DNA of 64,000 bases from Nostoc sp. UHCC 0926 (GCF_028623165.1 NZ_CP117768.1:620001-684000), one strand, 5' to 3'; positions 47,135 through 55,700 are shown, counted from the first letter of the stretch. The notes: generated from the letters alone by a model not told the origin. Numbers and translations are program-made.

Positions 47135-47359
47135 ATGTGGCGAGTAAATATTACTTGTTCAGGTGATGCCTGGAAGCTTTATGGGACTGAATTTAAAGCG
47201 ATCGCCCAGAAATATCAAGGTGAATTGATTGGTTCCAAAAAAATGCCAGATGGTACGCGCATCATGTCCTATAAAATTGAGGATGTTAGTGATGCAGAAG
47301 CCTTTCAAGAAGATTGTGCAAATTTTGCTGGATTTACAACTGACTTTGAATCCCTGTAG
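47135..47359 (+). CDS. Small hypothetical protein upstream of cytochrome c6-like gene
   Basis: 74 aa with a ribosome site GGGAG (47124-47128). MWRVNITCSGDAWKLYGTEF, MPDGTRIMSYKIEDVSDAEA. Looks like a compact alpha/beta protein; no family recognised. It ends 55 bp before the cytochrome gene, so co-expression is possible. Confidence 0.65.
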   Translation: MWRVNITCSGDAWKLYGTEFKAIAQKYQGELIGSKKMPDGTRIMSYKIEDVSDAEAFQEDCANFAGFTTDFESL

Positions 47360-47414
47360 TATTGGTTCTGACACTTATGCCTGCAACCAATATGTAAAAA
47401 TCGGGAGAAGTTAA

Positions 47415-47750
47415 TTGAAAAAATTACTCACATTAGTATTAGTAACGTTTTTGTTATTAATCAGTACTTTTACTTTGCCTGCTAGTGCAGCAGATACAGT
47501 TAACGGTGAACAAATATTTAGTGTTCATTGTGCTGGATGTCATATCAACGGCGGTAACATAGTTAGGCGAGGTAAAAATCTCAAAAAGCAAGCGCTGAAA
47601 AAGTATGGTATGGATTCAATAGAGGCAGTTACATCTATAGTAACCAATGGTAAAAATAATATGTCAGCCTATAAAGAGCGTCTCACTGAACAGCAAATTC
47701 AAGACGTTGCTGCTTACGTTCTTGAACAAGCTGAAAAAGGCTGGCGTTAA
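47415..47750 (+). CDS. petJ: Cytochrome c6-type protein (c6B/c6C-like)
   Basis: 111 aa with a TTG start, supported by GGGAG (47403-47407) and a clean signal peptide (about 1-25, ending LPASA). Haem site CAGCH at 39-43; the axial methionine lies in NNMSAYKERL; the C terminus DVAAYVLEQAEKGWR is of c6 type. The segment after the haem, INGGNIVRRGKNLKKQALKK, differs from classical c6 and resembles the low-potential c6B/c6C variants, so the role as plastocyanin substitute is not certain. Lumenal or periplasmic. Confidence 0.88.
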   Translation: MKKLLTLVLVTFLLLISTFTLPASAADTVNGEQIFSVHCAGCHINGGNIVRRGKNLKKQALKKYGMDSIEAVTSIVTNGKNNMSAYKERLTEQQIQDVAAYVLEQAEKGWR

Positions 47751-47925
47751 AAAGTTAAGAGTTAGGAGTTAAGACTTTAGTAGTTATTAACTCTAGCAGT
47801 CCTAAATCATTCATAATAAAGTAGAAAAGTTAAAAAGGCTGTAAAAACCTGCTTGTAAACTCACTAATTATTAACTTTTCTCACTCCTAACTTGTGACTT
47901 CCAACTTCTCACTCCTGACTTGAAA

Positions 47926-48945
47926 ATGAACTTACCCGCAGCTAGCCGTCTCCAATTCACTCCCGATTTGAACATCTGCCGCATATTAAATGGTATGTGG
48001 CAAGTCTCCGGCGGACACGGACAGATAAATCCCCAAGCCGCTATTGAGACTATGTTCAAATACTTAGATGCAGGCTTTACCACGTGGGATTTAGCAGACC
48101 ATTATGGCCCCGCTGAAGACTTTATTGGTGAGTTTCGCTGTGAACTAATTGATACTCGTGGGAAAGATGCTTTATCTCAGGTGCAAGCTTTTACAAAATG
48201 GGTGCCTAGTCCAGGCAAAATGACGAAAAAACTGGTTGAGGAAAATATTGATATTTCCCTGAGAAGCATGAATGTAGAATCGTTAGATTTGATGCAATTC
48301 CACTGGTGGGAATATCAGGATAAAAATTACCTGGATGCCCTCAAATATATGGCAGAACTTCAGACTGAGGGTAAAATTAAGCATCTAGGTTTAACTAATT
48401 TTGACACGGAAAACTTAAAGATTATTATCGAAGCCGGGATCAAAATCGTTTCTAACCAAGTGCAATTTTCCCTTGTTGATCGCCGTCCTGAAGTTAATAT
48501 GGTGGAGTTTTGTCAACAGCATGACATAAAGCTTTTTACTTACGGTACACTGTGCGGCGGTTTGTTATCAGAAAACTATTTGGGGAAACCGGAACCGCGA
48601 GGATCTGATCTATCTACTCCTAGTTTGAAAAAGTATAAAAATATGATCGATGGTTGGGGTGGTTGGCAATTATTTCAAGAGTTGCTGGCTATTCTGAAGG
48701 AAATTGCTAATAAGCATGGGGTCAGTATCTCTAACGTAGCAGTGCGTTACATTTTAGATCAGCCAACTGTGGGCGGTGTGATAGTTGGTGCCAGACTTGG
48801 TGTATCTGAACATATAGAAGATAACGCCAAAGTATTTAGTTTTAGTTTAGATGCAGACGATCGCGATCGCATCAATGCAGTATCTCGCCAATCACGCGAT
48901 TTGTACCAGCTAATCGGCGATTGCGGCGACGAATATCGGCGATAA
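47926..48945 (+). CDS. Aldo/keto reductase
   Basis: 339 aa from ATG 47926. (beta/alpha)8 NADPH-dependent reductase: DAGFTTWDLADHYGPAEDFI holds the Asp and Tyr of the catalytic tetrad, DLMQFHWWEYQ the His-like position, and VRYILDQPTVGGVIVGARLG the cofactor-binding C-terminal part. The sequence belongs to the group sometimes annotated as L-galactose or pyridoxal-type dehydrogenases; the substrate cannot be named. A repeat-rich 175-bp gap separates it from the cytochrome gene; the CHAT gene begins 58 bp downstream. Confidence 0.88.
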   Translation: MNLPAASRLQFTPDLNICRILNGMWQVSGGHGQINPQAAIETMFKYLDAGFTTWDLADHYGPAEDFIGEFRCELIDTRGKDALSQVQAFTKWVPSPGKMTKKLVEENIDISLRSMNVESLDLMQFHWWEYQDKNYLDALKYMAELQTEGKIKHLGLTNFDTENLKIIIEAGIKIVSNQVQFSLVDRRPEVNMVEFCQQHDIKLFTYGTLCGGLLSENYLGKPEPRGSDLSTPSLKKYKNMIDGWGGWQLFQELLAILKEIANKHGVSISNVAVRYILDQPTVGGVIVGARLGVSEHIEDNAKVFSFSLDADDRDRINAVSRQSRDLYQLIGDCGDEYRR

Positions 48946-49003
48946 TTTCAGGAATTGGGTGATAATACGGTGAAGGTTACTGCGGAAACTACTGCTGTCA
49001 GCC

Positions 49004-52000
49004 ATGCCCCTAAACTTCACCTTCGCCCTTAGGCAACAGCAAACTTTTGAACTGCGCTGTGATTATGGCTCGCGTCGCCTGGATAAAACGGAGTTGGCAG
49101 CGCTGATTGATTTGTGTGAGCAAAATTACTATGCTCAACAAAGAGATTATCTACCCTATCTCACCCAGTTGGGACGGAAACTTTATCAATGGCTGGATGG
49201 TAAAGAAGGATGGCTGAGAAGGGCGCTGGATGAGGCGGATGAGCAAACGATTCTTCTAGATTTGATTGAAACCAGCGAAGCAAAGGGGTTGAACTCGGAA
49301 ACAGAACGGGTGGCCTTGGGATTGGCACATTTGCCTTGGGAATTGCTGCATGATGGTGCAGGGTTTTTACTGCAACGTCAAAATATTTCCGTCTTACCAG
49401 TGCGTTCTGTGCAGCAGCGTCAAACTCAAGTGATTGGCGTGCAAAATCGTCCATTGCGGTTGCTGTTCATGGCGACTTCTCCTGAAGATCCCAGAGTTCC
49501 ACCACTAGGGTTTGAGCAGGAAGAAGCGAACATTTTGCAAGCAACTAAGGATCAGCCTTTGGCGTTGATTGTCGAGGAAAGCGGCTCGGTTGCGGAGTTA
49601 GCCAATTTGGTGCAATCCTACCCAGAAGACTATTTTGATGTCTTTCACCTCACGGGACACGGGATAATTTATACCAAAAAAGATTATGGCTCTTTGCTGT
49701 CAACAGGTGCAACACTGCCAGACAATACCCCCTGCTTCATCACTGAGGATGAGGTGGGAAATATGCAACTTACTACCGTCAATGATTTAGCTAAAGCCTT
49801 TCGCGGACGCTGGCCGCGTGTAACTTTTCTCTCTGGTTGTCATACGGGACAGGTTCCTAATAAGGGGACAGTACCCTCGATGGCGCAGGCATTGGTGAAA
49901 GCGGGGGCAGGTATAGTTTTAGGCTGGGCGCGTCCGGTGTATGACCGCACGGGTATTGTAGCGGCACAGGCACTTTATCAAGCTTTGGCGACGGGGACAA
50001 CTGTTGAAAAAGCGGTGAAAGCGGCGCAGCAGGAGATGATTGACCAAGAATGCACTGACTGGCATCTGTTGCGGATGTATCGGGATACGCGCCCCATTAA
50101 CCAACTGGTGACAGCGCTGAGAACAAGAAATCGTGAAAAGCTGAAGTTGACAGCGCCAGAGCAAGAATTTCTCGATGAAAATAATCAAGTTAAGGTTGCC
50201 AGTCAATTTGAGTTTGTCGGACGCAGGCGGCATTTGCAACGGTGTCTCAAGGCATTGCGGGAAACTAGCGATCAAATTGGTGTGTTTATTGCCGGGATGG
50301 GGGGACTGGGTAAAAGTAGCTTGGCGGCGCGGTTATGTAGACGGGTGGAAGTGCAGCGTTCTAACTTTGCGCGAGTCGTGTTGATTGGACCTCTGGATGA
50401 AATAGGTTTGCTGAATAAGCTTTCTAATAAGTTTGAGCGGTTTGCAGATGTGCCTGCACTTTTGAACAAACCAAAGGTGTCTCTTAAAGGACGGTTGCAA
50501 AACTTTTTTGAAGCAATAGAAAAAGAACACAACCAACTCTTACTGTTGGTGCTGGATGACTTTGAGCAGAACATCCCCATAGCTAATATTGAAGATGGTT
50601 CACTGCGGATGACGGCAGATGCTTACGAAATTTTAGGGGCGATTTGTGCGGCATTGGCAGAAACCGGGGCAGAAAGTCGGCTGATTGTCACCTGTCGCTA
50701 TTTGAAGGAAGACACTTTGCCACCTCATCGTCTGCATTTGGAATCTTTGGTAGGGATGAGCAGCAGTGATATTGATAAAATCTGCTTTCCTTTAGATAAA
50801 GAAGTTAGGCAACAGTTAAGAACTCGGCGGATTATTAAGATTGCTGATGGTAATCCCCGCTTGTTGAAGTGGCTGTTGGAGGTGACTCAGCAACCAGGAT
50901 TGGCGGCGGATGAATTACTGAATCGGCTGGAGGCGACTGAGAAAGAATTCCGTGAAAATATTTTGGCACAAACTCTGCTGGATGCTTTGGAACCGGAAGA
51001 AAAAAAGTTTCTTGCACGGTTGAGTGTGTTTAATTTGCCCGTTACTGTTGAAATCATCAATGCCATTTCCCCCTCTGCCTCTTTTCTGCAAAAGCTAACC
51101 AGCCTCAGTCTAGTTGAGTCTGCCACCACTCACCCCAACCTGCCAGCTAATTATCGGGTGACGACAATTTTAGAATCATTGCTAGAAACAGTCTTGATTC
51201 AGGAAGAATGGCAAGCAGCGCGACAGCAAGCAGTGAGGAAAATCCATCAAGCTTGGTGGGAAGAGAATGACAACCCCACGGAAGCAGAAGCACTGGAAAT
51301 TGTGCGGTTAGGATTACTGGCGAAAGAGCAGGAAATTGCTGTCAGCGTTGGGGATAGGATTGCAATTAGTTGGTTGAACAATTCCCGCTTTGTGGAAGCT
51401 TTTGATTTATGTGAGCAAGTTCTGGCAGTTTTTCAGGATTACTGCATCTTGGGAACAGTCGCCAATGCTGAAAGATTTTTGGGTTTTGTACAAGAGGCTG
51501 TTACCCATTATCAGCAAACTTTATACCTTTGCCCTGAAGAGGAATTAACAAGAAAAGCCGCTACCCTCAACAACATGGCACAGGTAATCGCCCAACAAGG
51601 GGACATATCTAGAGCGATGGCACTCTACGAGCAATCTTTGGAAATATCTGAGCAGATTAGCTATGTCCAAGGTAAAGCCACTACCCTCAACAACATGGCA
51701 CATATAATCGCCCAACAAGGGGACATACCTAGAGCGATGGCACTCTACGAGCAATCCTTGGAAATAAAGGAGCAGATTGGCGATGTCCAAGGTAAAGCCA
51801 CTACCCTGTGTAGCATGGGACTGGTAATCGCCCAACAAGGGGACATACCTAGAGCGATGGTACTCTACAAGCAATCCTTGGAAATAAAGGAGCAGATTGG
51901 CGATGTCCAAGGTAAAGCCACTACCCTGGGCAACATGGCACAGGTAATCGCCCAACAAGGAGACATACCTAGAGCGATGGCACTCTACGAGCAATCCTTG

Positions 52001-53428
52001 GAAATATCTGAGCAGATTGGTGATGTCCAAGGTAAAGCCACTACCCTCAACAACATGGCACATATAATCGCCCAACAAGGGGACATACCTAGAGCGATGG
52101 CACTCTACGAGCAATCCTTGGAAATAAAGGAGCAGATTGGCGATGTCCAAGGTAAAGCCACTACCCTGGGCAACATGGCACAGGTAATCGCCCAACAAGG
52201 GAACATACCTAGAGCGATCGTACTCTATGAGCAAAACTTAGAAATATTTGAGCAGATTGGCGATGTCAAAGGTAAAGCCACTACCCTGGGCAACATGGCA
52301 CAGGTAATCGCCCAACAAGGGAACATACCTAGAGCGATCAAACTCTACGAGCAAAACTTAGAAATATTTGAGCAGATTGGCGATGTCAAAGGTAAAGCCG
52401 CTACCCTCAACAACATGGCACTGATAATCGCCCAACAAGGGGACATACCTAGAGCGATGGCACTCTACGAGCAATCCTTGGAAATAAAGGAGCAGATTGG
52501 CGATGTCCAAGGTAAAGCCGCTACCCTGGGCAACATTGCACTGGTAATCGCCCAACAAGAGGACATACCTAGAGCGATGGCACTCTACGAGCAATCCTTG
52601 GAAATAAAGGAGCAGATTGGCGATGTCAAAGGTAAAGCCGCTACCCTCAACAACATGGCACTGATAATCGCCCAACAAGGGGACATACCTAGAGCAATGG
52701 TACTCTACGAGCAATCCTTGGAAATAAAGGAGCAGATTGGCGATGTCCAAGGTAAAGCCACTACCCTGTGTAGCATGGGACTGGTAATCGCCCAACAAGG
52801 GGACATACCTAGAGCAATGGTACTCTACGAGCAATCCTTGGAAATATCTGAGCAGATTGGCGATGTCCAAGGTAAAGCCACTACCCTCAACAACATGGCA
52901 CATATAATCGCCCAACAAGGGGACATACCTAGAGCGATCGCACTCTGGGAGCAAGTTGTTTCCACACTTGCACAAATAAGTGCATACAGTGATTTGGTAA
53001 CAGTTCTGAGTAATTTAGGCTTAACGGATGAAAGTAACGGTTTGGTTTACCTAGCTCAAGCAATCTGGTTGACGCTGAGAATTCAAGCACCTTTAGTAGA
53101 TACCATTCAGTTAATCCGTGTTTTATATAATAGAGTGCCTCAAGGCGATGAACTAGAAGCTGTGTTAGGAACAACGGCAATGTTCTTTTGCAACTACCGA
53201 GGTGAAGGTCATCCCCAGTTAGAGGAACTTCAAGAGCGTAGTTTCGAGATCATATCAAGGGCGGCGAGTGCCCAAGGAATTGAAACACAGGAAGCATTTG
53301 ATAATTGGTTTGTTCAGCAACGGCTAAATGATCCAGAATATTTCCTCCCCCGACTCAATCAACGCCTAGAAGAGATAATCGGCGATGGGTGGTTGTTTGA
53401 CTGTAGTCAATTTGAGGTGGAGAAATAA
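49004..53428 (+). CDS. CHAT protease - STAND NTPase - TPR protein
   Basis: 1474 aa, a giant signalling-type protein. The N-terminal CHAT (caspase-like) domain, about 80-370, has LPWELLHDGAGFLLQ; the catalytic dyad is His219 in HLTGHG and Cys279 in FLSGCHTG. A STAND/NACHT-like NTPase starts near 405 (FEFVGRRRHLQ), with Walker A GMGGLGKSS (Lys437) and Walker B LLLLVLDDFEQN (Asp518-519), and a winged-helix-like part to about 760. From 851 to 1319 there are eleven full 40-residue TPR units and a partial twelfth, then a unique 155-residue C-terminal domain. The pattern resembles bacterial NLR-like sensors: TPRs sense, the NTPase oligomerises, the protease acts. Ligand and target are unknown. It follows the aldo/keto reductase by 58 bp. 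Confidence 0.93.
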   Translation: MPLNFTFALRQQQTFELRCDYGSRRLDKTELAALIDLCEQNYYAQQRDYLPYLTQLGRKLYQWLDGKEGWLRRALDEADEQTILLDLIETSEAKGLNSETERVALGLAHLPWELLHDGAGFLLQRQNISVLPVRSVQQRQTQVIGVQNRPLRLLFMATSPEDPRVPPLGFEQEEANILQATKDQPLALIVEESGSVAELANLVQSYPEDYFDVFHLTGHGIIYTKKDYGSLLSTGATLPDNTPCFITEDEVGNMQLTTVNDLAKAFRGRWPRVTFLSGCHTGQVPNKGTVPSMAQALVKAGAGIVLGWARPVYDRTGIVAAQALYQALATGTTVEKAVKAAQQEMIDQECTDWHLLRMYRDTRPINQLVTALRTRNREKLKLTAPEQEFLDENNQVKVASQFEFVGRRRHLQRCLKALRETSDQIGVFIAGMGGLGKSSLAARLCRRVEVQRSNFARVVLIGPLDEIGLLNKLSNKFERFADVPALLNKPKVSLKGRLQNFFEAIEKEHNQLLLLVLDDFEQNIPIANIEDGSLRMTADAYEILGAICAALAETGAESRLIVTCRYLKEDTLPPHRLHLESLVGMSSSDIDKICFPLDKEVRQQLRTRRIIKIADGNPRLLKWLLEVTQQPGLAADELLNRLEATEKEFRENILAQTLLDALEPEEKKFLARLSVFNLPVTVEIINAISPSASFLQKLTSLSLVESATTHPNLPANYRVTTILESLLETVLIQEEWQAARQQAVRKIHQAWWEENDNPTEAEALEIVRLGLLAKEQEIAVSVGDRIAISWLNNSRFVEAFDLCEQVLAVFQDYCILGTVANAERFLGFVQEAVTHYQQTLYLCPEEELTRKAATLNNMAQVIAQQGDISRAMALYEQSLEISEQISYVQGKATTLNNMAHIIAQQGDIPRAMALYEQSLEIKEQIGDVQGKATTLCSMGLVIAQQGDIPRAMVLYKQSLEIKEQIGDVQGKATTLGNMAQVIAQQGDIPRAMALYEQSLEISEQIGDVQGKATTLNNMAHIIAQQGDIPRAMALYEQSLEIKEQIGDVQGKATTLGNMAQVIAQQGNIPRAIVLYEQNLEIFEQIGDVKGKATTLGNMAQVIAQQGNIPRAIKLYEQNLEIFEQIGDVKGKAATLNNMALIIAQQGDIPRAMALYEQSLEIKEQIGDVQGKAATLGNIALVIAQQEDIPRAMALYEQSLEIKEQIGDVKGKAATLNNMALIIAQQGDIPRAMVLYEQSLEIKEQIGDVQGKATTLCSMGLVIAQQGDIPRAMVLYEQSLEISEQIGDVQGKATTLNNMAHIIAQQGDIPRAIALWEQVVSTLAQISAYSDLVTVLSNLGLTDESNGLVYLAQAIWLTLRIQAPLVDTIQLIRVLYNRVPQGDELEAVLGTTAMFFCNYRGEGHPQLEELQERSFEIISRAASAQGIETQEAFDNWFVQQRLNDPEYFLPRLNQRLEEIIGDGWLFDCSQFEVEK
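51554..52960 (+). repeat. 120-bp tandem repeats coding the TPR array
   Basis: Eleven complete 120-bp units plus about 87 bp of a twelfth, all in frame. Each codes one 40-aa TPR of the KATTLNNMAxxIAQQGDIPR type. Units 2 (51674-51793) and 5 (52034-52153) are identical over all 120 bases, with identity running on into the next unit. Units 3 and 11 share the rare TLCSMGLV variant; units 6 and 7 share the NIPRAI/EQNLEIF form. Such homogeneity means recent duplication or gene conversion. Confidence 0.95.
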
Positions 53429-53430
53429 GG

Positions 53431-53525
53431 GGAAATGCGATCGCCGCGTTACTCTGAAATTAATTGGCGACAATGTAACCAGCTGCTTATGCAATCTCTC
53501 AATATCACACTGCCAGATGCGATAT
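53431..53525 (+). repeat. Repeat unit upstream of the DUF433/DUF5615 pair
   Basis: Runs from GGAAATGCGATCGC through CTGAAATTAATTGGCGACAA and TGTAACCAGC to ATATCACACTGCCAGATGCG. Nearly the same unit returns at 54097-54187 after the toxin gene, and its first half again at 54227-54270. It fills the space between the CHAT stop and the DUF433 start. Confidence 0.8.
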
Positions 53526-53745
53526 GGAATCTGAACTAATACAAACTTCTCCCGATATCCTTTCTGGTACACCCGTTTTCTATGGAACTCGCGTACCAGT
53601 ACAAACATTGATTGATTATCTCGAAGCAAGCGATCGCCTTGATGACTTTCTAGAAGATTTTCCCACTGTGAGCCGCGCACAGGCAACAGCGTTTCTCAAG
53701 CTAGCCCTGAAAAAGGTATTATCTTCTTATGAAAGTGCTGCTTGA
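53524..53745 (+). CDS. DUF433 antitoxin-like protein
   Basis: 73 aa: SPDILSGTPVFYGTRVPVQT, LIDYLEASDRLDDFLEDFPT and SRAQATAFLKLALKKVL are the full DUF433 signature (a small HTH-like fold). In many cyanobacteria it is paired with a DUF5615 PIN-like toxin; here the next gene overlaps by 17 bases, as expected for a translationally coupled antitoxin-toxin pair. Its ATG is at the very end of a repeat copy that continues from the CHAT gene stop, so its promoter probably lies in the repeat. Confidence 0.92.
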   Translation: MESELIQTSPDILSGTPVFYGTRVPVQTLIDYLEASDRLDDFLEDFPTVSRAQATAFLKLALKKVLSSYESAA

Positions 53746-54064
53746 TGAATGCCTGCCTAAGAAATTAAAGCGAGAAATCACAGGTCATGAGGTTGTAACT
53801 GTACCAGAGCAAGGATGGGCAAGTAAAAAGAATGGTGAGTTACTGGGACTAGCGAAGACAGAGTTTGATCTATTCATCACCATTGATCAAAACTTAACAG
53901 CTCAACAAAATTTGAATAATATCAACTTAGCTATAATCGTTCTCGCATCTCCTAGCAATCGTTTAGAAGTTTTGAAACCTCTGATGCCTAAAATTCAAGA
54001 AGCTTTAGCAACGATTCAAGCAGGTAATGTGGTTACTATCAGACTGCCAGATGCGATCGCTTAG
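53729..54064 (+). CDS. DUF5615 PIN-like toxin
   Basis: 111 aa: MKVLLDECLPKKLKREITGH with the first acidic cluster (D6, E7), AKTEFDLFITIDQNLTAQQN with the second aspartate, and IVLASPSNRLEVLKPLMPKI. DUF5615 proteins are short PIN-like putative RNases. The last residues, RLPDAIA, are coded by the CTGCCAGATGCGATCGC part of the flanking repeat, so the C terminus has been shaped by the repeat. Partner of the overlapping DUF433 gene. Confidence 0.9.
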   Translation: MKVLLDECLPKKLKREITGHEVVTVPEQGWASKKNGELLGLAKTEFDLFITIDQNLTAQQNLNNINLAIIVLASPSNRLEVLKPLMPKIQEALATIQAGNVVTIRLPDAIA

Positions 54065-54270
54065 GCAACTATGATTATTATTGGATTTCTGAGTGAGGAA
54101 ATACGATCGCGTTAATCTGAAATTAATTGCTGACAATGTAACCAGCTTATGCAGTCCTTCAATATCACACTGCCAGATGCGATATTGGCGATAAAGACAA
54201 CTTATGATTATTATTGGATCGCTGAGTGGGGAAATGCGATCGCGTTTTTCTTAAATTAATTGGCGACAAT
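54044..54270 (+). repeat. Tandem repeat copies downstream of the toxin gene
   Basis: CTGCCAGATGCGATCGCTTA...TATGATTATTATTGGAT (54044-54086) recurs about 128 bp later (54172-54218), and the 53431-53525 unit recurs at 54097-54187. The block thus holds about 1.8 copies of a 128-bp unit, of which about 95 bp is also present on the other side of the toxin-antitoxin pair. Confidence 0.75.
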
Positions 54271-54287
54271 ACCACGTTCACGAGTAT

Positions 54288-54497
54288 CAAAGACTCATTA
54301 ATGAAGCTCAAAGACTCATTAAAGGAGTTCAAAGACTCATTAAAGGAGTTCAAAGACTCATTAAAGGAGTTCAAAGACTCATTAAAGGAGTTCAAAGGCT
54401 CATTAAAGGAGTTCAAAGGCTCATTAAAGGAGATCAAAGACTCATTAAAGGAGATCAAAGACTCATTAATGAAGCTCAAAGGCTCATTCACAAGACT
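54288..54497 (+). repeat. 21-bp minisatellite, ten units
   Basis: Ten tandem 21-bp units with consensus CAAAGACTCATTAAAGGAGTT (one base over the 20-mer CAAAGACTCATTAAAGGAGT). Units 2-5 are identical, units 1 and 9 are identical to each other, and unit 10 is degenerate. Both strands stay open through the array: plus-strand frame 54226-54552 (GTG start, 108 codons, heptads KDSLKEF) and minus-strand frame 54491-54165 (108 codons, SFNESLN-type). The plus version has hydrophobic residues at coiled-coil a/d positions. No known family; the repeated AAAGGAG also resembles ribosome sites. Confidence 0.85.
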
Positions 54498-54655
54498 TCA
54501 AGAGCAACACGGAGACTCTCACAAAAATAACTTCAACTTGACAGATAGCTAGTACAACATGGCGCAAATAAACATACCATTTCAAATGGCGCAAGAGCTT
54601 GGAATATAATTCTTTTGACTTTTGGCTTTTGACTTTTGACTTCCGCCTTGCGGTA

Positions 54656-55129
54656 CTAGTCTAGTTCGTACATCTGTTTATGCTTGACTAAAAGCTCTTG
54701 ATATTTCTTATTTGTCTTTGCTTCTACCCACTTGGCTTTAAATATTGCTGCTGATTCCGCTTTCACTGGGTCTACCTCATAAGGAAGAATCTCTTTTTTG
54801 TCACCTGAATCTTCCGAATTCTGTTTATACTTCCTGCCGCTTTTATGATTAGCATAACGGCGAGAGCGAGTATAGCCCATTTGGATAAACTTCCGTGCCA
54901 TATCTGCGCCGACAAAATCATCTTTTTCTAAATAATCAAGAAAAAGTCCGTAGATTTTCTCACTCGACTCTCTAGCAATATCGGGAGTTTTGAACCGCCA
55001 GTAAGGAAGAATTTCTGATTTGTATGGTTCAACCAAAAGTACACCCTGCTCACCCTTGCCAACACGATAGAGTTCAGGATGTTGGCGAAAATCAATATTT
55101 TTAAAGTCTAAAGAATAATCAAAAGCCAT
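54656..55129 (-). CDS. DUF4385 family protein
   Basis: 157 aa, soluble. SLDFKNIDFRQHPELYRVGK, GEQGVLLVEPYKSEILPYWR, and DFVGADMARKFIQMGYTRSR are typical of DUF4385, found in bacteria and some fungi. The C-terminal half is Lys-rich (SGRKYKQNSEDSGDKKEILP). Function unknown. Start ATG at 55129; no operon partner on this strand. Confidence 0.85.
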   Translation of the reverse strand: MAFDYSLDFKNIDFRQHPELYRVGKGEQGVLLVEPYKSEILPYWRFKTPDIARESSEKIYGLFLDYLEKDDFVGADMARKFIQMGYTRSRRYANHKSGRKYKQNSEDSGDKKEILPYEVDPVKAESAAIFKAKWVEAKTNKKYQELLVKHKQMYELD

Positions 55130-55204
55130 GATAGATTTTTATTAGCAATAGTAAACTTTAAAAAAAAGTTCAACTTCTATCTAAGTATTGAGATTTTGTT
55201 AATT

Positions 55205-55672
55205 ATGCTATCTAGCACCCAATCCCTAAACAGTGTTATTGCGCCAGGAAGTCTGCGTAGAATACATCACATTGCCCTCAACGTCAAGAATATGCAAGCC
55301 TCGCGCTATTTTTATGGCACAATCCTGGGTTTGCACGAACTCACAGGCGACGAAGTACCCGCAACCCTAGTGGAACTAGTCGCATCTGGGAAAGTAGCCA
55401 ACTTCATCACTCCCGATGGTACAATTCTCGATTTATTTGGGGAACCAGAATTATCACCACCAGATCCCAATCCAGAAAAGACCTTCACCAGAGCGTACCA
55501 TCTAGCCTTTGACATCGATCCGCAGTTATTCGATCGCGCGGTGACAGTAATCAGAGAAAATAAAATAGCGATCGCTCATGGCCCAGTCACTCGCCCTACT
55601 GGTAGAGGAGTGTATTTTTACGATCCAGATGGCTTTATGATTGAAATTCGTTGCGATCCAGAAGCTAGTTAA
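55205..55672 (+). CDS. VOC (glyoxalase/dioxygenase) superfamily protein
   Basis: 155 aa from ATG 55205 (an in-frame TTG three codons upstream is possible). RRIHHIALNVKNMQASRYFY with the first metal-ligand His, RAYHLAFDIDPQLFDRAVTV with the second, and GRGVYFYDPDGFMIEIRCDP with the terminal Glu give the metal-binding set of VOC enzymes. The substrate is unknown; possible roles include glyoxalase I-like, dioxygenase or resistance protein. A small gene follows after 28 bp. Confidence 0.88.
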   Translation: MLSSTQSLNSVIAPGSLRRIHHIALNVKNMQASRYFYGTILGLHELTGDEVPATLVELVASGKVANFITPDGTILDLFGEPELSPPDPNPEKTFTRAYHLAFDIDPQLFDRAVTVIRENKIAIAHGPVTRPTGRGVYFYDPDGFMIEIRCDPEAS

Positions 55673-55700
55673 CTTAAAGGCGATCGCAAAAGTATCTACT

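Noticed and set aside
51554..52960. Array as CRISPR or other spacer-repeat locus
   Set aside because: Repeats are directly adjacent, 120 bp long, in frame and code TPRs; there are no unique spacers.
51545..52975. Two long minus-strand reading frames (229 and 205 codons) across the TPR array
   Set aside because: The 120-bp period is a multiple of three, so lack of stops in one unit repeats through the array; no ribosome site or known fold, and the sense protein is well supported.
54288..54497. 21-bp array as a CRISPR
   Set aside because: Units are contiguous without spacers; it is a minisatellite.
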